In this document: positions 22,231 to 34,619 of the stretch, one piece after another
How positions within the stretch are numbered: position 1 is the stretch's first letter
Layout: every line of letters begins with the position of its first letter
DNA from: Fremontodendron californicum
Taxonomy: Eukaryota; Streptophyta; Magnoliopsida; Malvales; Malvaceae
Assembly (NCBI GenBank): GCA_030761205.1
Contig: JAULJL010000015.1
Location: 14,637,501 to 14,701,500, forward strand
Length of the DNA stretch: 64,000 nt
Reading direction: 5' to 3'
The notes under the pieces: model-generated
Seen by the model: the letters and a program-made list of their open reading frames with translations, nothing else
Told to the model about the DNA's origin: nothing
Databases searched by the model: none
Translations under genes and position numbers: made by a program

Positions 22231-22913
22231 TGTAGACACCTAATTTTGTCCGGACCACTAAACAGGTATGTTTTCTTCCCATATTGATGTTCCCAAGTGT
22301 AAAAAGACTGTTTTCATCCTGCAGGTGGTACTCCGAGACTTAGTTTAAGAGGGCGAGCACAAAAAGTCAAACTTGAAAAAAAGTCAACCCCGAAAAAGTC
22401 AACCCCAGAAAGTCAACTACTAAAAAAGTCAACCCACTTTCAAAATCAAGATTTTAAGTTCAATTGAAAAATGGCAAAAGAATTTTGATAATCCGAGGTC
22501 TACATTGAAAGATATGGAGTTCGGAAGTTGGGATTTGGAGATTCAGTAGAAAAGAAACCCTAATCCGAGAAATTTGGGGAAAAGTGCTTAAACGATCAAA
22601 CTGGTCAGAATTGAAGGTTCCAAATGAAAGATAAGCACTGACTACGGGTAATGGAGAAGTCACTTGCAAGAAAAACCGAAAGAAAAGTCAATCCGGGAGA
22701 AAACCGAGAATTAGGGTTTTTAGTGGATTTCGGTGAAATCGGGAAGAATCACAGAAATGGCCCGACTTGTTAAGACCAAAGCCCCCAATGGATGAAGAAT
22801 GGTTAAAAAGGATGGCCCAAGGCTCAGATTGAAGAAAATCTGAAAATCGGATTTGTTTTGAGCAAAACCGGGTTTCGAAAGTAAAAGGGCAAAATTGGAA
22901 AAATTTGGGAAAA

Positions 22914-23560
22914 ATAGCAAATGGACTCCGAAAATTATGGAAAATTTGTCAATCTCATTCTTAAATCATTTGAAGGAGATTGGAAAAAGAAAATCTTGAT
23001 TCCGAGTTCGTTTGCAAAATGGCCAAATCCCGAGCTTCTTATGCAGTAATTCAAAAAGGAAAATCCCGGAAAAATAGCAAATGGACTCCAAAAATTCTGA
23101 AATTTGAAAAATCTCATTTTTAAATTATTTGGAAGAGATTGGCGAAAGAAAATCTTGATTCCGAGTTCGTTTGCAAAATGGCCAAATCCCGGGCCTCATA
23201 TGCAGTAATTCAAGTCGATAAATCCCGAAAAAATACCAAATGAGCTCCAAAAATTATGAAAACTTCCAGATCACACTTTTTAATTATTTTGAAGAGATTG
23301 GTGAAGAAAAATCTTGATTTGGAGCTCGTTTAAAAAATGGTAAAATGTAGGGGCATAAAAGGGCATTTTTGGGAAGAAAAAATCCAAATAAATAGCAAAC
23401 GGACTCGGATAATTTTGAAAACTTCCAGAACTCAATATTTTATTATTTTGGAAGTATTAAAAAAAAGAAAAATTGAATTTGGAGTCCGTTTGATATTTAC
23501 TTGCATCCGGGGGGCAAAATGGTCATTTCACCCAAGCAACCGAAAAGGGCTTTTTTTGGC
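22914..23560 (+). repeat. ~160-bp tandem repeats inside the LTR
   Basis: The segment ATAGCAAATGGACTCC and its variants recur at 22,914, 23,074, 23,233 and 23,392, giving units of 159-160 bp in about four diverged copies. The same structure is in the 3' LTR at about 36,820-37,470. Confidence 0.8.
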
Positions 23561-23874
23561 CCTTCAAAAAATCAGAGTTGGGCTGGAAAAGAGATGTGCT
23601 GGCATACCCAAGCCCAAAGAAAGGAGGAAGCTTCTAATTTTTTTTTTTTTAATCAAGTGGTTAAAAATCAAGAGTTAGTTAACCATTCTCTTTGATCAAG
23701 CCATGGTGATTAAACCACATAGGTTAAGAAAGATGTCAACATTATTTTTGCATAGCTGTAATTTGAGAGGGCTGAGATGCTAATCTAAAGGTGGTAATTT
23801 CATGACTTTTCATCTTGAATTATTGGCCATTTGATGGAAATTAGGTTACACAAAAATGACAACATCTTGGAGGC

Positions 23875-23881
23875 TATATAA
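23875..23881 (+). promoter_or_regulatory. Probable TATA box of the Ogre-like LTR
   Basis: GGCTATATAACC, followed after ~25 bp by a G-run and AGGCAGATTTTGG. The copy in the 3' LTR is at 37,780-37,786. If correct, U3 is about 1.7 kb and R plus U5 about 3.1 kb. Confidence 0.5.
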
Positions 23882-25176
23882 CCATGCATTAAGGCTAGCC
23901 CTAAGGGGGGGGAGGCAGATTTTGGTTTCTTCTTTTCCATTTTGGCTGATTTCTCTTAGTTTTTCTTAGTTTTTATCTTCTTGGTTGAGAGCAAAAAAAG
24001 AAAAGTTTAGAAAAAAAAGGAAAGTTTGAAGAGAAAAGCTTGAAATATTAGCTTCTTGAGGTTGCTCTTGAGCACCAACTCTTGCACTTTCATTTTCTAT
24101 TCTTGTTTTTTGCTATTTTAATCTCTACTTGGTGAGTTTTCATTTTAAAATAATATTTCTTGTTCTTCCTTCATTTCCTTTCTTAAGTATTTTTTTTACA
24201 TTTTTTTTTACAATAAACTCACCATGGCCAAATGGCCTACATTATTTATTTTAAGTTGTTGTTTCAATTCATTTTACCATATTGTTTATGCTATTTTCTT
24301 TGTTTTTGATGTTTTAAGTGTTATGTTATTTCATGTTCTTAAGTTATATTTAATTTGGTTGCTTTGTTTGTTGCCATTTATGTCTTAGATATCATGTTTT
24401 TGCATTTTTAATTTTCTGTTTTCATGTTGTTTAAATTTGAGCATGTTTTAGAGTTAGCATATTAAGTGTTTGTGAAAATGCTTGTGTGATTCTTTGCATG
24501 ATTCTTGTTTTATATCTTAGTGAGCATGTTTTAGATTTGGTATATTAGGTGTTTGTGAAAATGCTTGTGTGATTTTTGTGTTATGACTTAGTTTTTCATG
24601 CTAGCATACCAAGTGTTTGTGAAAATGCCATGCTTGTTGGAGCTTGAGGCCATTTGGCTACTCCATGTGTTTTGCATTGTGTGTTGTATTTTTGTCATGC
24701 TAGTTGTTAGGTTTTTGCATTTGCATGATATTTGGTTGGATTTTTGAATTAAGCATGCCTTGTGTTTGTGAAAATGCCATGCATATCTTAGGTCTAGGTT
24801 GCATTTATTGCCATGCAAGTTCATGTTAGGTCTAGGCCATATTATTTATGTCATGCATTTTCCTTATATTTAGTTTTAAATCCATGCATTTCATGCATTA
24901 TGTTTGCTGCATTATTTCATGCATTTCATGTTCATACCACTTGAATAATGACTTGAGCCAATTGATGGTTCAAAGTCATGCTCTCTTGAGCACACTTGTG
25001 GAAAATTAAGTTTGTCAAGTTGATTATTCTACCTTTGTGATTTTTTTTACTTAGCCATTTTTTATCTAACTTTCAAAAAGTCCTAGCTACTGCTTTCAAG
25101 TCATTTTATGAGTTTCAAATATTTTTACTTTGATTTTTAAATGATTTTATCAAAGACAAAAAATGTGCTGGCAAAA

Positions 25177-25812
25177 CAGTTTTTTCTCCTCCAAAAACTC
25201 GTCCATCTCTGATTTTTCTGGGAATTCATCTTTGATCAGAAAATTAAGCCGATTTTTTATCGTGTAGTTTTACATGTCCTGAGTCTCCAGTAATTTTTTC
25301 AGAATTTTTGGAATTTTTAGAAATAGGGTAAAAAATCGTGGATTAAAACTGGACAGTGGAGTCAGAATTGAATTTAAAGAAAAACAAAGCAGTTTTTTCT
25401 CCTCCAAAAACTCGTACATCTCTGATTTTTCTGGGAATTCATTTTTGATCAGCAAATTAAGCCGATTTTTTATCGTGTAGTTTTACATGTCCTGAGTCTC
25501 CAGTAATTTTTTCAGAATTTTTGGAATTTTTAAAAATAGGGTAAAAAATCGTGGATTAAAACTGGACAGTGGAGTCAGAATTGAATTTAAAGAAAAACAA
25601 AGCAGTTTTTTTTCTCCTCCAAAAAACGCATATATCTCTGATTTTTCTTGGAATTCATCTTTGATTCAAAAATTAAGCCGATTTTTTCTCGTGTAGTTTT
25701 ACATGTCCTGAGTCTCCAGTATTTTTTTCAGAATATTTGGAATTTTTAAAAATAGGGTAAAAAATCGTGGATTAAAACTGGACAGTGGAGTCAGAATTGA
25801 ATTTAAAGAGAA
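25177..25812 (+). repeat. Three ~212-bp tandem repeats inside the LTR
   Basis: CAGTTTTTTCTCCTCC-type starts are at 25,177, 25,390 and 25,602 (spacing 213 and 212). Each unit runs through ACATGTCCTGAGTCTCCAGT to GTCAGAATTGAATTTAAAG. The 3' LTR has the same triplet at about 39,073-39,708. Confidence 0.9.
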
Positions 25813-27024
25813 ACCATTTTTCTGTTTTGGTTAATTTACTTAGAGTGGGCTGATTAGGAGGGTTAGCTACTGACTTAGGGTAGTTTCTAAGCCTTTTTAA
25901 ACTCTAAAAATGGTTTTTCAAGTCTCGGGTTAAGGGTAGTCAAGTCCGGATTTTTAAACTTAGGAAATTAGAGCCATTTAAAAAAAATTTAGCCCAGTTT
26001 TTATTCAAGCTTCTCAAAATTGTTTTCAAACAATCACAAAGTATTTTGGTTTTAGAATATTTAATTTGACATATTTTCCTAAGGTAGCCGGATATCTTTT
26101 TAGATATACGGATTTCCTTAATAAAAGGAAAAAAATACATTTCATGCATTGCATTTTTATTTTCATGCATATTATATGATAGCATTATTTTATTCCATGT
26201 CATTTAAATTATATGCCATACCATTCATATTTGTCATGTCATTTAGGTTGCATTATATTATTTAGACTGTACTATGTCATTTTATTTATGTCATGCATAT
26301 ACATATTCATTTCTTTTAAATGTTTCCAAAAAAAGATAATGGTTTTCAATAAAAAAAGATATAAAGATATTCCCGAGTTAAAATAATTCATGAGTTCTCT
26401 ACCGGGTTTGCTGGAGGGAATATCATCAATTATCATTAATAAAGGAATATCTTTCTTTCAAAAAAGAGAATGATTCGGAAAGTTTTCCAAAACTAATAAA
26501 AATTTCTATATTTTGCCACGTTTGTTGGGGAATATAGGAAAATTTTGAATTTATAAATTCCGGATCATTTTCAATAAAAAAATGGAATTATTTTTCTTTA
26601 AATTGGGAATTAATTTGAAATACTAAATTTAAAACCAATTTTTATCGAGACTTGAGATAACACACGGTTAATAAGGTATCGATTTATACGGGCGTTGTGG
26701 GGGTGCTAATCCTTCCCCGCACGTAACCGACTCCCGAACCCGTTTCTTTGATTTCTCTGGTTTTAACGCAGACTTGAAATTGGTTTTAAAAATATTTTAA
26801 TTAATTTCTAAAATATTTTTATAAAACCGGTTTTAATAGGTGGCCGATCACACCTAGCTAAAAAAGATTGGTGGCGACTCCATGTCTTTTTTAAGGTCAT
26901 TTTCAAAACCTTCATTTTTCTAGAGGAATTAAGTCGACTTTTCCTCGTTTTTTTTAAATGTCACGCTTAACGAATAATAAAGTCTTGCGATGAGACTCGT
27001 CGTTATTTTTTAGGTTGCGACAGC

Positions 27025-27044
27025 TTGGCGACTCCACTGGGGAC
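27025..27044 (+). other. Primer-binding site of the Ogre-like element
   Basis: TTGGCGACTCCACTGGGGAC begins two bases after the LTR end. Its position and form match primer sites of Ogre/Tat elements, for which tRNA-Arg has been reported. The tRNA identity was not verified here. Confidence 0.65.
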
Positions 27045-28566
27045 ATATTAGAGAGTCAGGCCTAGAATTAGTCGTGTGTTATCTCAGTCTCGGTTTTGTT
27101 GGTTTAATTGGTATTTAATTTTAATTCCCACATTTTTTAAGGAGAATTTTGAAAATAATAAAATGTTTTAAATATGTTCATTCTCATGTGCATGCATTTT
27201 ATTTTTGTTCTCTAGTTATTTAAGGTTGTATATTATAATTGCTTGTTGATTAATGCGTTACACTATTCTTGAATGTTTTAATTGCTAGGGCATTTAGAAT
27301 AAGGTTTGTAGAATAGGTAGTGAAAGGTTTGTTATTCCTCCACACACACTACACGTGCATTTGCATAACATGAATCCTCTACTCGGGTTCCGTCCTTTTA
27401 AGTGGGAGTAAAGTAACTACGCCTTCGTGATGATCCTCCGTATGGGCTAGTGAAACACTTTCGGAGTATAAAGTACCTATTGCCTTCGTGATAATCCTCC
27501 GTACGGGCATAGGAAAATATACTCTAACGGATTGAACCCGCTTTTATCGGGGTGCCTTACTAGCCTTCACCAGCGACAGTGAGGAACAATTCGGGGACTT
27601 AGAACCGATTCACCCTCATATAGTGAACCTAGGCGAAGCCATCCCGAATTTCCGTTAGATATACCAAAAATAGGAACACATGGAGGGACATTTCTAAACT
27701 TTTTGTTACTTGTTTTACACTCCGAATAAGTGTGGTAGATCGGGCAACGATGTACGTACATCGCCCGTAATAAATGTGATACTCCGCCTCGAAGGCATCG
27801 TGATGCCTAAATAAGCAGATATTGCTGGGGCAGATGTTCATTAGCTGTTTTTTTTATAAAAAAAAAAAAAAAAATCTTTTTTAAGCATTTTGCATGTTGC
27901 ACATTTCATACATGTGTGAATAGAGCATGTACATTTTTGGTTGTGTTATTGATCTCATTCTTTGCAATAAACAGTTGGTAATTTCATTTGATGATTTCAT
28001 AAAACAGGTAGTGTCACATGAACATTTGCATATGGTACCATAGTGGGATCCACCCTGAAATTCTTTTGAAAATAATGTGATTGGTTTTTCATAAATAAAA
28101 AAAACACAAAAAAAGCATGTTAAAAAAAAATCATAAATTAGGAGGCAAATCTTGCATAATGAGATTTTTGAATAATCAAGATTTAGGTCCTACCAATTTC
28201 GTGTAATCATTGGTTAATTTATTTGTGTCATTTTGACATCGTGTTACAGTCATAACATGCATGATTATTCATTGTAGAATACATTTGTGATATACATGGT
28301 CATTCTTTGTACCTACCTTTGTATTAATTCATTTATTCTTAGCATGTATCATTTTGACATCATAGCATGCATGGTCATTCATTGTAGGACACGTTTATAA
28401 CATGCATAGTCATTATCTGTATATACCTGGCATTAGATTGCATTCATAGCATACATATCATCATAATTTCTCTGTATATGTTCATGCATTAACCATCAGT
28501 TTGTTCATGCACATAGGAATAGAGCATGTACATTCATAATCTTAATCTCATGACATTTTCATTTGC
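27045..28566 (+). other. Leader of the Ogre-like element
   Basis: Noncoding. At 27,420-27,520 two units of CCTTCGTGATGATCCTCCGTA type occur in tandem. From about 28,200 the sequence is rich in GCATG/CATGCAT-type short repeats, similar to those at 29,780-30,240. Confidence 0.6.
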
Positions 28567-29517
28567 ATGAAAGGGGTTCGAGATATGAGGAATGAATCGG
28601 AGGAACGATTGGGTGCTTTGGAACGCAATCAAGATGAATATGGACATGAAATACGAGAGGTGAAGGAACAACTTGCCAAATTGCTGAAAATGGTTGAGGA
28701 TATGGGTAACAGTAAAGGTGAACTTTCTCAGGGCTTCTCATCATCTTCGGATCAACCAAAACCATTAGGTCCAGAACATACAATCCTTGCTGGATCCTGC
28801 ACTTGTCAATGCCACAAAGGTTGCAATCCTAATGAAATTGTGGACAAAATCATGAAAATAATTAAACATGAAAGCCTGATACCAAAGACAGAAACCTCGA
28901 ATCCAGTACCATACCTGCAAACTGTTCTAGGTCCAAACCAGTATCCCCACCCTACTATGGTCCAATCGTCCATTGGGACGACCACTACGGGATTCCTGAA
29001 TCCCACTCCATCGTTACCAACTACCAGTTCATACTATTTCCCTCATCAATCACCTTATCCAGTACCTGGGATAGGAACCTCGAGCTATGTACAACCTCCA
29101 AAGGCCCCGTGTCCAAATCCATACCCTTACCATGCTGTTCCGCCACATCCCCATGTAAACACTCCGGTTCGAACCTTAGTGCCACCACCAAGTGCCCCAA
29201 CTCCTAGGCTATGTGTGACTAAGAAACGATCCCAGAATAAGACCCAAATGCATTTTGATCCCATTCCAATCAGCTACCAAGAGCTCCTCCCTATACTGAT
29301 CCAAAATCACATGGTTGCCTGTGTCCCATTGAAACCCCTGTTACCACCATATCCAATGTGGTATAATCCAAATGAAAGATGTGATTATCACTGTGGAATT
29401 GTTGGTCATAGCATCGAAGATTGTATAGCAGTCAAAAGGAAAGTGCAAGCTCTCATAGATGCCAAGTGGTTGGATCCAACGACACTGATTGATAAAGGAC
29501 TGGGAAAACGCCATTAG
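28567..29517 (+). CDS. Gag-derived ORF1 lacking the central capsid domain
   Basis: 316 aa, intact. It has an N-terminal coiled coil (ERLGALERNQDEYGHEIREV, about 12-31, continuing to ~48), a Cys pair region CTCQCHKGC (about 78-86), a long Pro/Tyr/Ser-rich middle (about 100-240), and a C-terminal zinc-knuckle-like motif CDYHCGIVGHSIEDC (about 274-288) with a Lys-rich helix after it. The same C-terminal motif ends the gag at 30,338-31,752, but the Retrotrans_gag capsid fold in between is missing. It looks like an internally deleted, duplicated gag. It might bind RNA or interact with full gag, but this is inference. Confidence 0.6.
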   Translation: MKGVRDMRNESEERLGALERNQDEYGHEIREVKEQLAKLLKMVEDMGNSKGELSQGFSSSSDQPKPLGPEHTILAGSCTCQCHKGCNPNEIVDKIMKIIKHESLIPKTETSNPVPYLQTVLGPNQYPHPTMVQSSIGTTTTGFLNPTPSLPTTSSYYFPHQSPYPVPGIGTSSYVQPPKAPCPNPYPYHAVPPHPHVNTPVRTLVPPPSAPTPRLCVTKKRSQNKTQMHFDPIPISYQELLPILIQNHMVACVPLKPLLPPYPMWYNPNERCDYHCGIVGHSIEDCIAVKRKVQALIDAKWLDPTTLIDKGLGKRH

Positions 29518-30337
29518 GATTGGGAGATTTACAGCATTGAGGTGGAAAGACTTTGGTCTTATATGATGTAATAGGATTTCACTTTTTCAGTAGCCGGCTC
29601 TTATAGCCTTTGGATGCTAGGAAGAATAAAGTGCTTGTAAAGACAGTTTTAATTACTACTCAAATTTTGTAAAACATGGTTTATACCATTGTGAACATTG
29701 ATATGGGAATGAATTGAGTATGCTTCAAATTTATAAGATGTTGATGATTAAGTTCCTCCGATTCTTATTTCCTCCGTGATATCTTCCCCTTTGCATTTTG
29801 CATCCCATCAATTATTTGTCAGGTTGCATTCATGCATTCATAATCAGCATGATTTTTCTGTATATATCCATGCATTAATTTGCTTATTACATACATCATG
29901 ATTAGCATTAGGTCACATTCATGACACACATGGTTAGCATGATTTTCTTTGTATATACTCTGTATCAATCATTCATTGTTTGCATAATTGACACCGTGTT
30001 GCATTCATAGTGTATGTGATCATTTATTGGGAAACATGCTAAAATACATGATCAATCATTGCATATATTCATGTGTTGATCTGTTTATTCTTTGTTTGCA
30101 ACATGTTGGCATTGTGATTGCATTTATCACATATATGGTCAGCATGTTTCCATTGTACATATCCATACATCATATTGTTTAGGCTTCATATGCATCAAAT
30201 TGCATTCATGGCTCATTCATCATGACATACATTTGGGGGAAATAAATAGAAGTTGGCTTGGCTTTAGGAGTCTTTGAAAGAATTTCCATTTCAAATCAGA
30301 AGAAGTACTGAGTACACTTTTAATACAGGCTGGTGCT
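29518..30337 (+). other. Spacer between the two gag ORFs
   Basis: Noncoding, with short GCATTCATG/CATACAT repeats resembling those before ORF1. This suggests that leader plus gag was duplicated as a unit. A TTTTAATACAG| acceptor-like site lies just before the second ATG (30,338). Confidence 0.5.
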
Positions 30338-31752
30338 ATGGAGGATGAACAAGTTGCCCGAATGGAAAAAATGGAAAGGGAACAGAGAGAATTGCGAGAA
30401 CAGCTAGAAAAATCTCAAGCAGAATCTAAGGATCAGATGACTAAACTGATGGAGCTAATGTCTGCTGTAATCAAGGGAAAAGGATACACCGAAAACTTTG
30501 TCGCCGGACAAGGGTTAGAGGTACAAAAGGGCCAAGATGAGGTCGCAATAAGTGATGCCCAGAACACTGTTAACCCCGTCAATGTCCTAAACTCAGATGA
30601 TCCAGCTGAACAGGCAAAGTTGAAAGGGTTGCAGTAAATGAGGTTGAGTTAGCAGATTCCCAAGGGAAATATCAGTTGTTAGATGAAAGGCTTCGGGCAA
30701 TAGAAAGAACAGATGTATTCGGGAGTGTAAAGGCGAAAGAACGATGCTTGGTCCTCGATTTAGTCATTCCTCCTAAGTTCAAGATCCCTGACTTTGTGAA
30801 ATATGACGGGACGACCGATCCATCAGCCCACATCACTATGTTCTGCCGAAAGATGACAAGTCAGATAGATAATGATAAGCTTTTAATTCACTGCTTTCAG
30901 GATAGCCTCAGCGGGTCCGCAATTAGGTGGTATAGTCAGTTGAGCAAGGATCAGATTCGCTCTTGGAATGATTTGGCTAGGGCTTTTCTAAACCAGTACA
31001 ACCATATGACCGACAGGACACTTGATTGTCTCACTTTGCAAAATATGGAGAAAAAAGCTACTGAGAGCTTCAAAGAATATGCACAACGGTGGATGAGCCT
31101 AGCTGCCCAAGTACAACCGCCCTTGACACAAAAGGAAATCACTATCCTTTTTGTGAATACACTGCAGGCCCCGTACTATGACAGACTCGTCGGCAATGCT
31201 TCGAAGAATTTTGCGGACATGGTAATTTCAGGGGAGATGATTGAGAATGCTATCAAGAGTGGGAAACTTGAAAGAGAAAGAACATCCAATACCGAGAGAA
31301 ATAAGGCACCAAGAAAGAAAGAGAAAGATGTCCAAACTATGGGAGATTTCATCCCATATTCCCAATTTCCCTCATACCAATCATGTTACCCTACTGAGGT
31401 ATCTCCAAGCCTTTATCCTTACCTACCTACCCAAACATCTAATCCTATACCAGCCCTTGCAACAAGGCCTACTTCCAGAAAACGATCGCGGGAAAATCAA
31501 GAAAGAATTCCAATCCCCATCCCTGACTTACTGCCATTACTAATAAAGAATCAGTACCTTACCCCGGTACCTTTGAAAATAGCTCCGAATCCATCAGCAA
31601 GGAGTTATGACCCTGACAGCAAGTGTGATTATCACCTAGGGGTAGTTGGGCATTCAACTAAAAAATGCAGACAACTGAAGGAAAGGATTGAAAGTCTTAT
31701 CCGTAATGGTATTTTGACACCGGAGCTTATCAATCAATGGAAGGCCGTTTAG
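30338..31752 (+). pseudogene. Tat/Ogre gag with one frameshift
   Basis: The N-terminal part (30,338-30,637) is a strongly charged coiled coil (MEREQRELREQLEKSQAES). A one-base deficit near 30,620 shifts the frame; the rest (30,640-31,752) is open. It contains the Retrotrans_gag region with DGTTDPSAHITMFCRKM, FQDSLSGSAIRWYSQL and SWNDLARAFLNQYNH. A basic stretch RKKEKD follows, then the zinc-knuckle-like CDYHLGVVGHSTKKC near the C-terminus. The total length of ~470 codons is usual for Tat gag without protease. There is no protease after it. The protein would build particles if the frameshift were absent or bypassed. Confidence 0.75.
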
Positions 31753-34619
31753 CCCTAAATCAGTTTCTTTCAGGGTTTTAGGGGGAGAATTACTACCTTT
31801 GAAGGATGTCAATAGGAGCATTTTTGACGCATGTAGTTTTATACACTGTGATGATGAAAGCACTTGTCTCATGTTAACATCTACATGAATTAAATGAATT
31901 TTAAATGCTTTGTGTTTGTTGTGTTTTAAATAAACGTGAATTTACAAAAACAAGCATTAAGGAAGTTTTAATAATGGATAGTCTCAAGAAGATTGATGAT
32001 CAGTGTTAGAAATGACCCAACACCATCCCCCTCCTTTTTGGTCTTCTCTATACCTAAACCTTGAATCAATAACACTTGAAAGACCTAATGCTTCAAGGAA
32101 AAATGAATGAAAAAAGAGAAGTATTGTCATTGCAAAATAAACAAGGATGTAAATCCTAGTCTAGGCTATGAACAAAGGAACGAACTTTTTGAAATTTTTC
32201 GAATTCCTTGAAAATCAAACAAATGAGACATTCTTTCAAGAGTCTAGATTTCGATAATTTGGTGTGTGTCAAGATTGTGCTAAAATTATTCATGACCTTT
32301 CCCAATAACCACAAAACACTAATTGCCCAAACATCACTTCATGATTGACATCCTGGGGCACAATGATTAAACTAGATTATCCCTTGTCCCAGAGAAAATC
32401 CGTTTTTGGGTCATATTTTCCTTATCTCCTCAAAAAAACTCAGATTGGAAACTCAGCCTTTTCAAAATAGACCTGGACTTGCTATGTTCCTCGTTGATAC
32501 AGATTCTCATGGTTAATCAAATTAAGGCATCATAGGTGGAAATGATGGATACATGGTGAATAAGGATGGACTAAATGCATAAATCATAGGGGCATGCGAC
32601 GAAAAAAAAAATTGTGATATCATGCATATGAGATTTCGGATGATTCCAAAGTGCAAAATGAAATTTTGATTATCTATTTCCCCTGGGGGAGTGCTTTTCA
32701 ATGTGAATATTTGTGCTTGACATGAGAAATGGCCATCTTTCATGTCCCTTTCACACAATAAGAAATTATCCATAGTCACCCCTTTTGAGCCAAAAGAAAT
32801 TTTTCTTCTTTGAACCCTAATCAAGGATCACCCTCTACACTGGGGGGCAAATACGAGGAAAAATCTTTTTAAAAGATCATTGAGAAACAAATCCTAGCTT
32901 AAAGACAGATGCAAAGCAAATGGAGCCCCGAATAAAGACGGGCTCACTCCGTTGAAAAAGAAGAGGAAAAGATGGCAAAATGAAAGCCAATGAAAAAAGA
33001 AAATAAAATATGTGAAAGACATGGCAAATTGAAAGCCAAAAGCAAGGAAGAAAAAGACACAAAAGTCAAAAGGAAAGAAATGTCCAAGAAGGGACAAATG
33101 CTTCAAAGATAATCCTCCTCAAGAAATGATCCTTGATCTGATTATCCTCAAACACATATTTTGGGCCTATTTATCCTTTCTTTCTGAACCCTGAGCCATG
33201 GCCTACATTACGTGCTTTAAAAGTCCATTTTGATCAAGCATGAATATTTAATTTGAAAGGGTTTTCCTCAGATTTTATCCCATTTCATCGAATTATCATT
33301 TCACTAAGGAAGAATTTAGAATTCTCAAGTGCATGGTAAAACAATGAACAAAAAAAAAATGGAAAGAATGGGACTCTAGGGCGAAAACCCAAAAATGGGC
33401 GGTCTAGAGTAAAATTGGAAATTTTCGATGCCATCTATGATGGTGCCGATACCCCAAAAGAAAAGATCTTATTAAAGGAGTGGTCATCGAGGAACATCTA
33501 GGAATTCCTGAACCCCCCAAATTGTCAATTCTCATTCAGAGGATTGTCTTCAAAAACTGAAACTTTTTTCCTCCAAAATCAACTTTCCAGTTTAAACATC
33601 CCGGCCAATCTTGAGGCTTGTCAAAATACCTTGATATGGAAACTAAAAGAATGTTGAATTTGTTTGGTTCTCAATGAATTCATGATTTATAAAAACTGTT
33701 CCATTTGTGAGCCTAGAAGGGATATACATTTTTGTCATGAAGTTTTCCTGGAAAAGCCAGAATCTTGTTATACCAAGCCTTGCCAATCCCAGTTGAAAAA
33801 AAAACCAGATTGATACTTAGAGAAATTTCTAACAACGATCATCAGTCTTCAAAAGATTTATACATCACAAATTGTGGGGTTAATATTTTTTGTTCAAGAA
33901 GTTTTCAAAATGCGAAAACAAATAAAAATATTTTTGAAATACCCATTTTTGATGTTGACATGAGACAAGGGTTTTTCTAACCCAAAGGTATAGAACTGCC
34001 AAGATAGGTCCTGACTTCCAGATATGAGAAGAAGAAATAGAACCCGGTTCAGATCTCTGTTGATGAAAGTTTGAAAAACTGTTGGGGCAAAGAGAATAGC
34101 CAAAATGAATTGAAGATATACTCTGATTTGAAGAGGAAAAATGAATTTGAAAGGCTAAGCCAAAGTCTAGAGGAACAACCAGGGTCATTTGCATCACTCA
34201 TGAGCACTCATCTCTCTATCGAGCTTTTGCATCTGCACAGTGTCAGCAAGCATTTTCATCATTCATGGGTATTTGCATTGGCATTATTCCATAAGCATCT
34301 CCATTTTACCTTTACATTTACATTCTCCATGGAATTCGCATTTGTGTCATCTCAAGCAATTGCATCATTTCTAGAATCATTGCATTTTCATTAATGTGTG
34401 GTAATTGTAGTTACACCATTCATAAACCAGTTACATGAACACAATTAGTAGGGGCATCTGCATCATGAAACATGGGCATCAATCCAAGTCATTTACATTT
34501 GCATTAAAGACATTTGCACCAGTTTAAGTCATTTCGTATCTTATACAACATATGCATTTGCATCAAAAAGCATTCGCATCTTCTCAAAATCTTTAGGTTA
34601 ATTTTCAACAATTCTTCAC
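31753..34619 (+). other. Ogre-like internal region without pol
   Basis: All frames are closed by stops, and I see no protease, YVDD/YMDD, RNase H or integrase motif. The stretch near 33,370-33,450 (GGGACTCTAGGGCGAAAACC) resembles sequence that follows integrase in Ogre elements, so pol was probably deleted between gag and here. From 34,200 to 34,600 the sequence is full of GCATTTGCATC-type short repeats. Confidence 0.55.

Larger units (their letters stand above)
22231..27022 (+). repeat. 5' LTR of the Ogre-like element
   Basis: 4,792 bp. Most of it carries no coding signal. It includes two internal tandem-repeat blocks (listed separately), repeated TGTTTGTGAAAATGC motifs at 24,468-24,780 and the terminal GGTTGCGACA. 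ORFs here are chance frames; the same frames recur in the 3' LTR. Confidence 0.93.

Noticed and set aside
24588..24824. 78-codon - strand frame, found identically at 38,484-38,720
   Set aside because: It is in the Ogre-like LTRs. The identity reflects LTR identity, and the frame consists of short LTR repeats.
29988..30277. Small Cys/His-rich + strand frames
   Set aside because: They arise from GCATTCAT/CATACAT short repeats in the element spacer.
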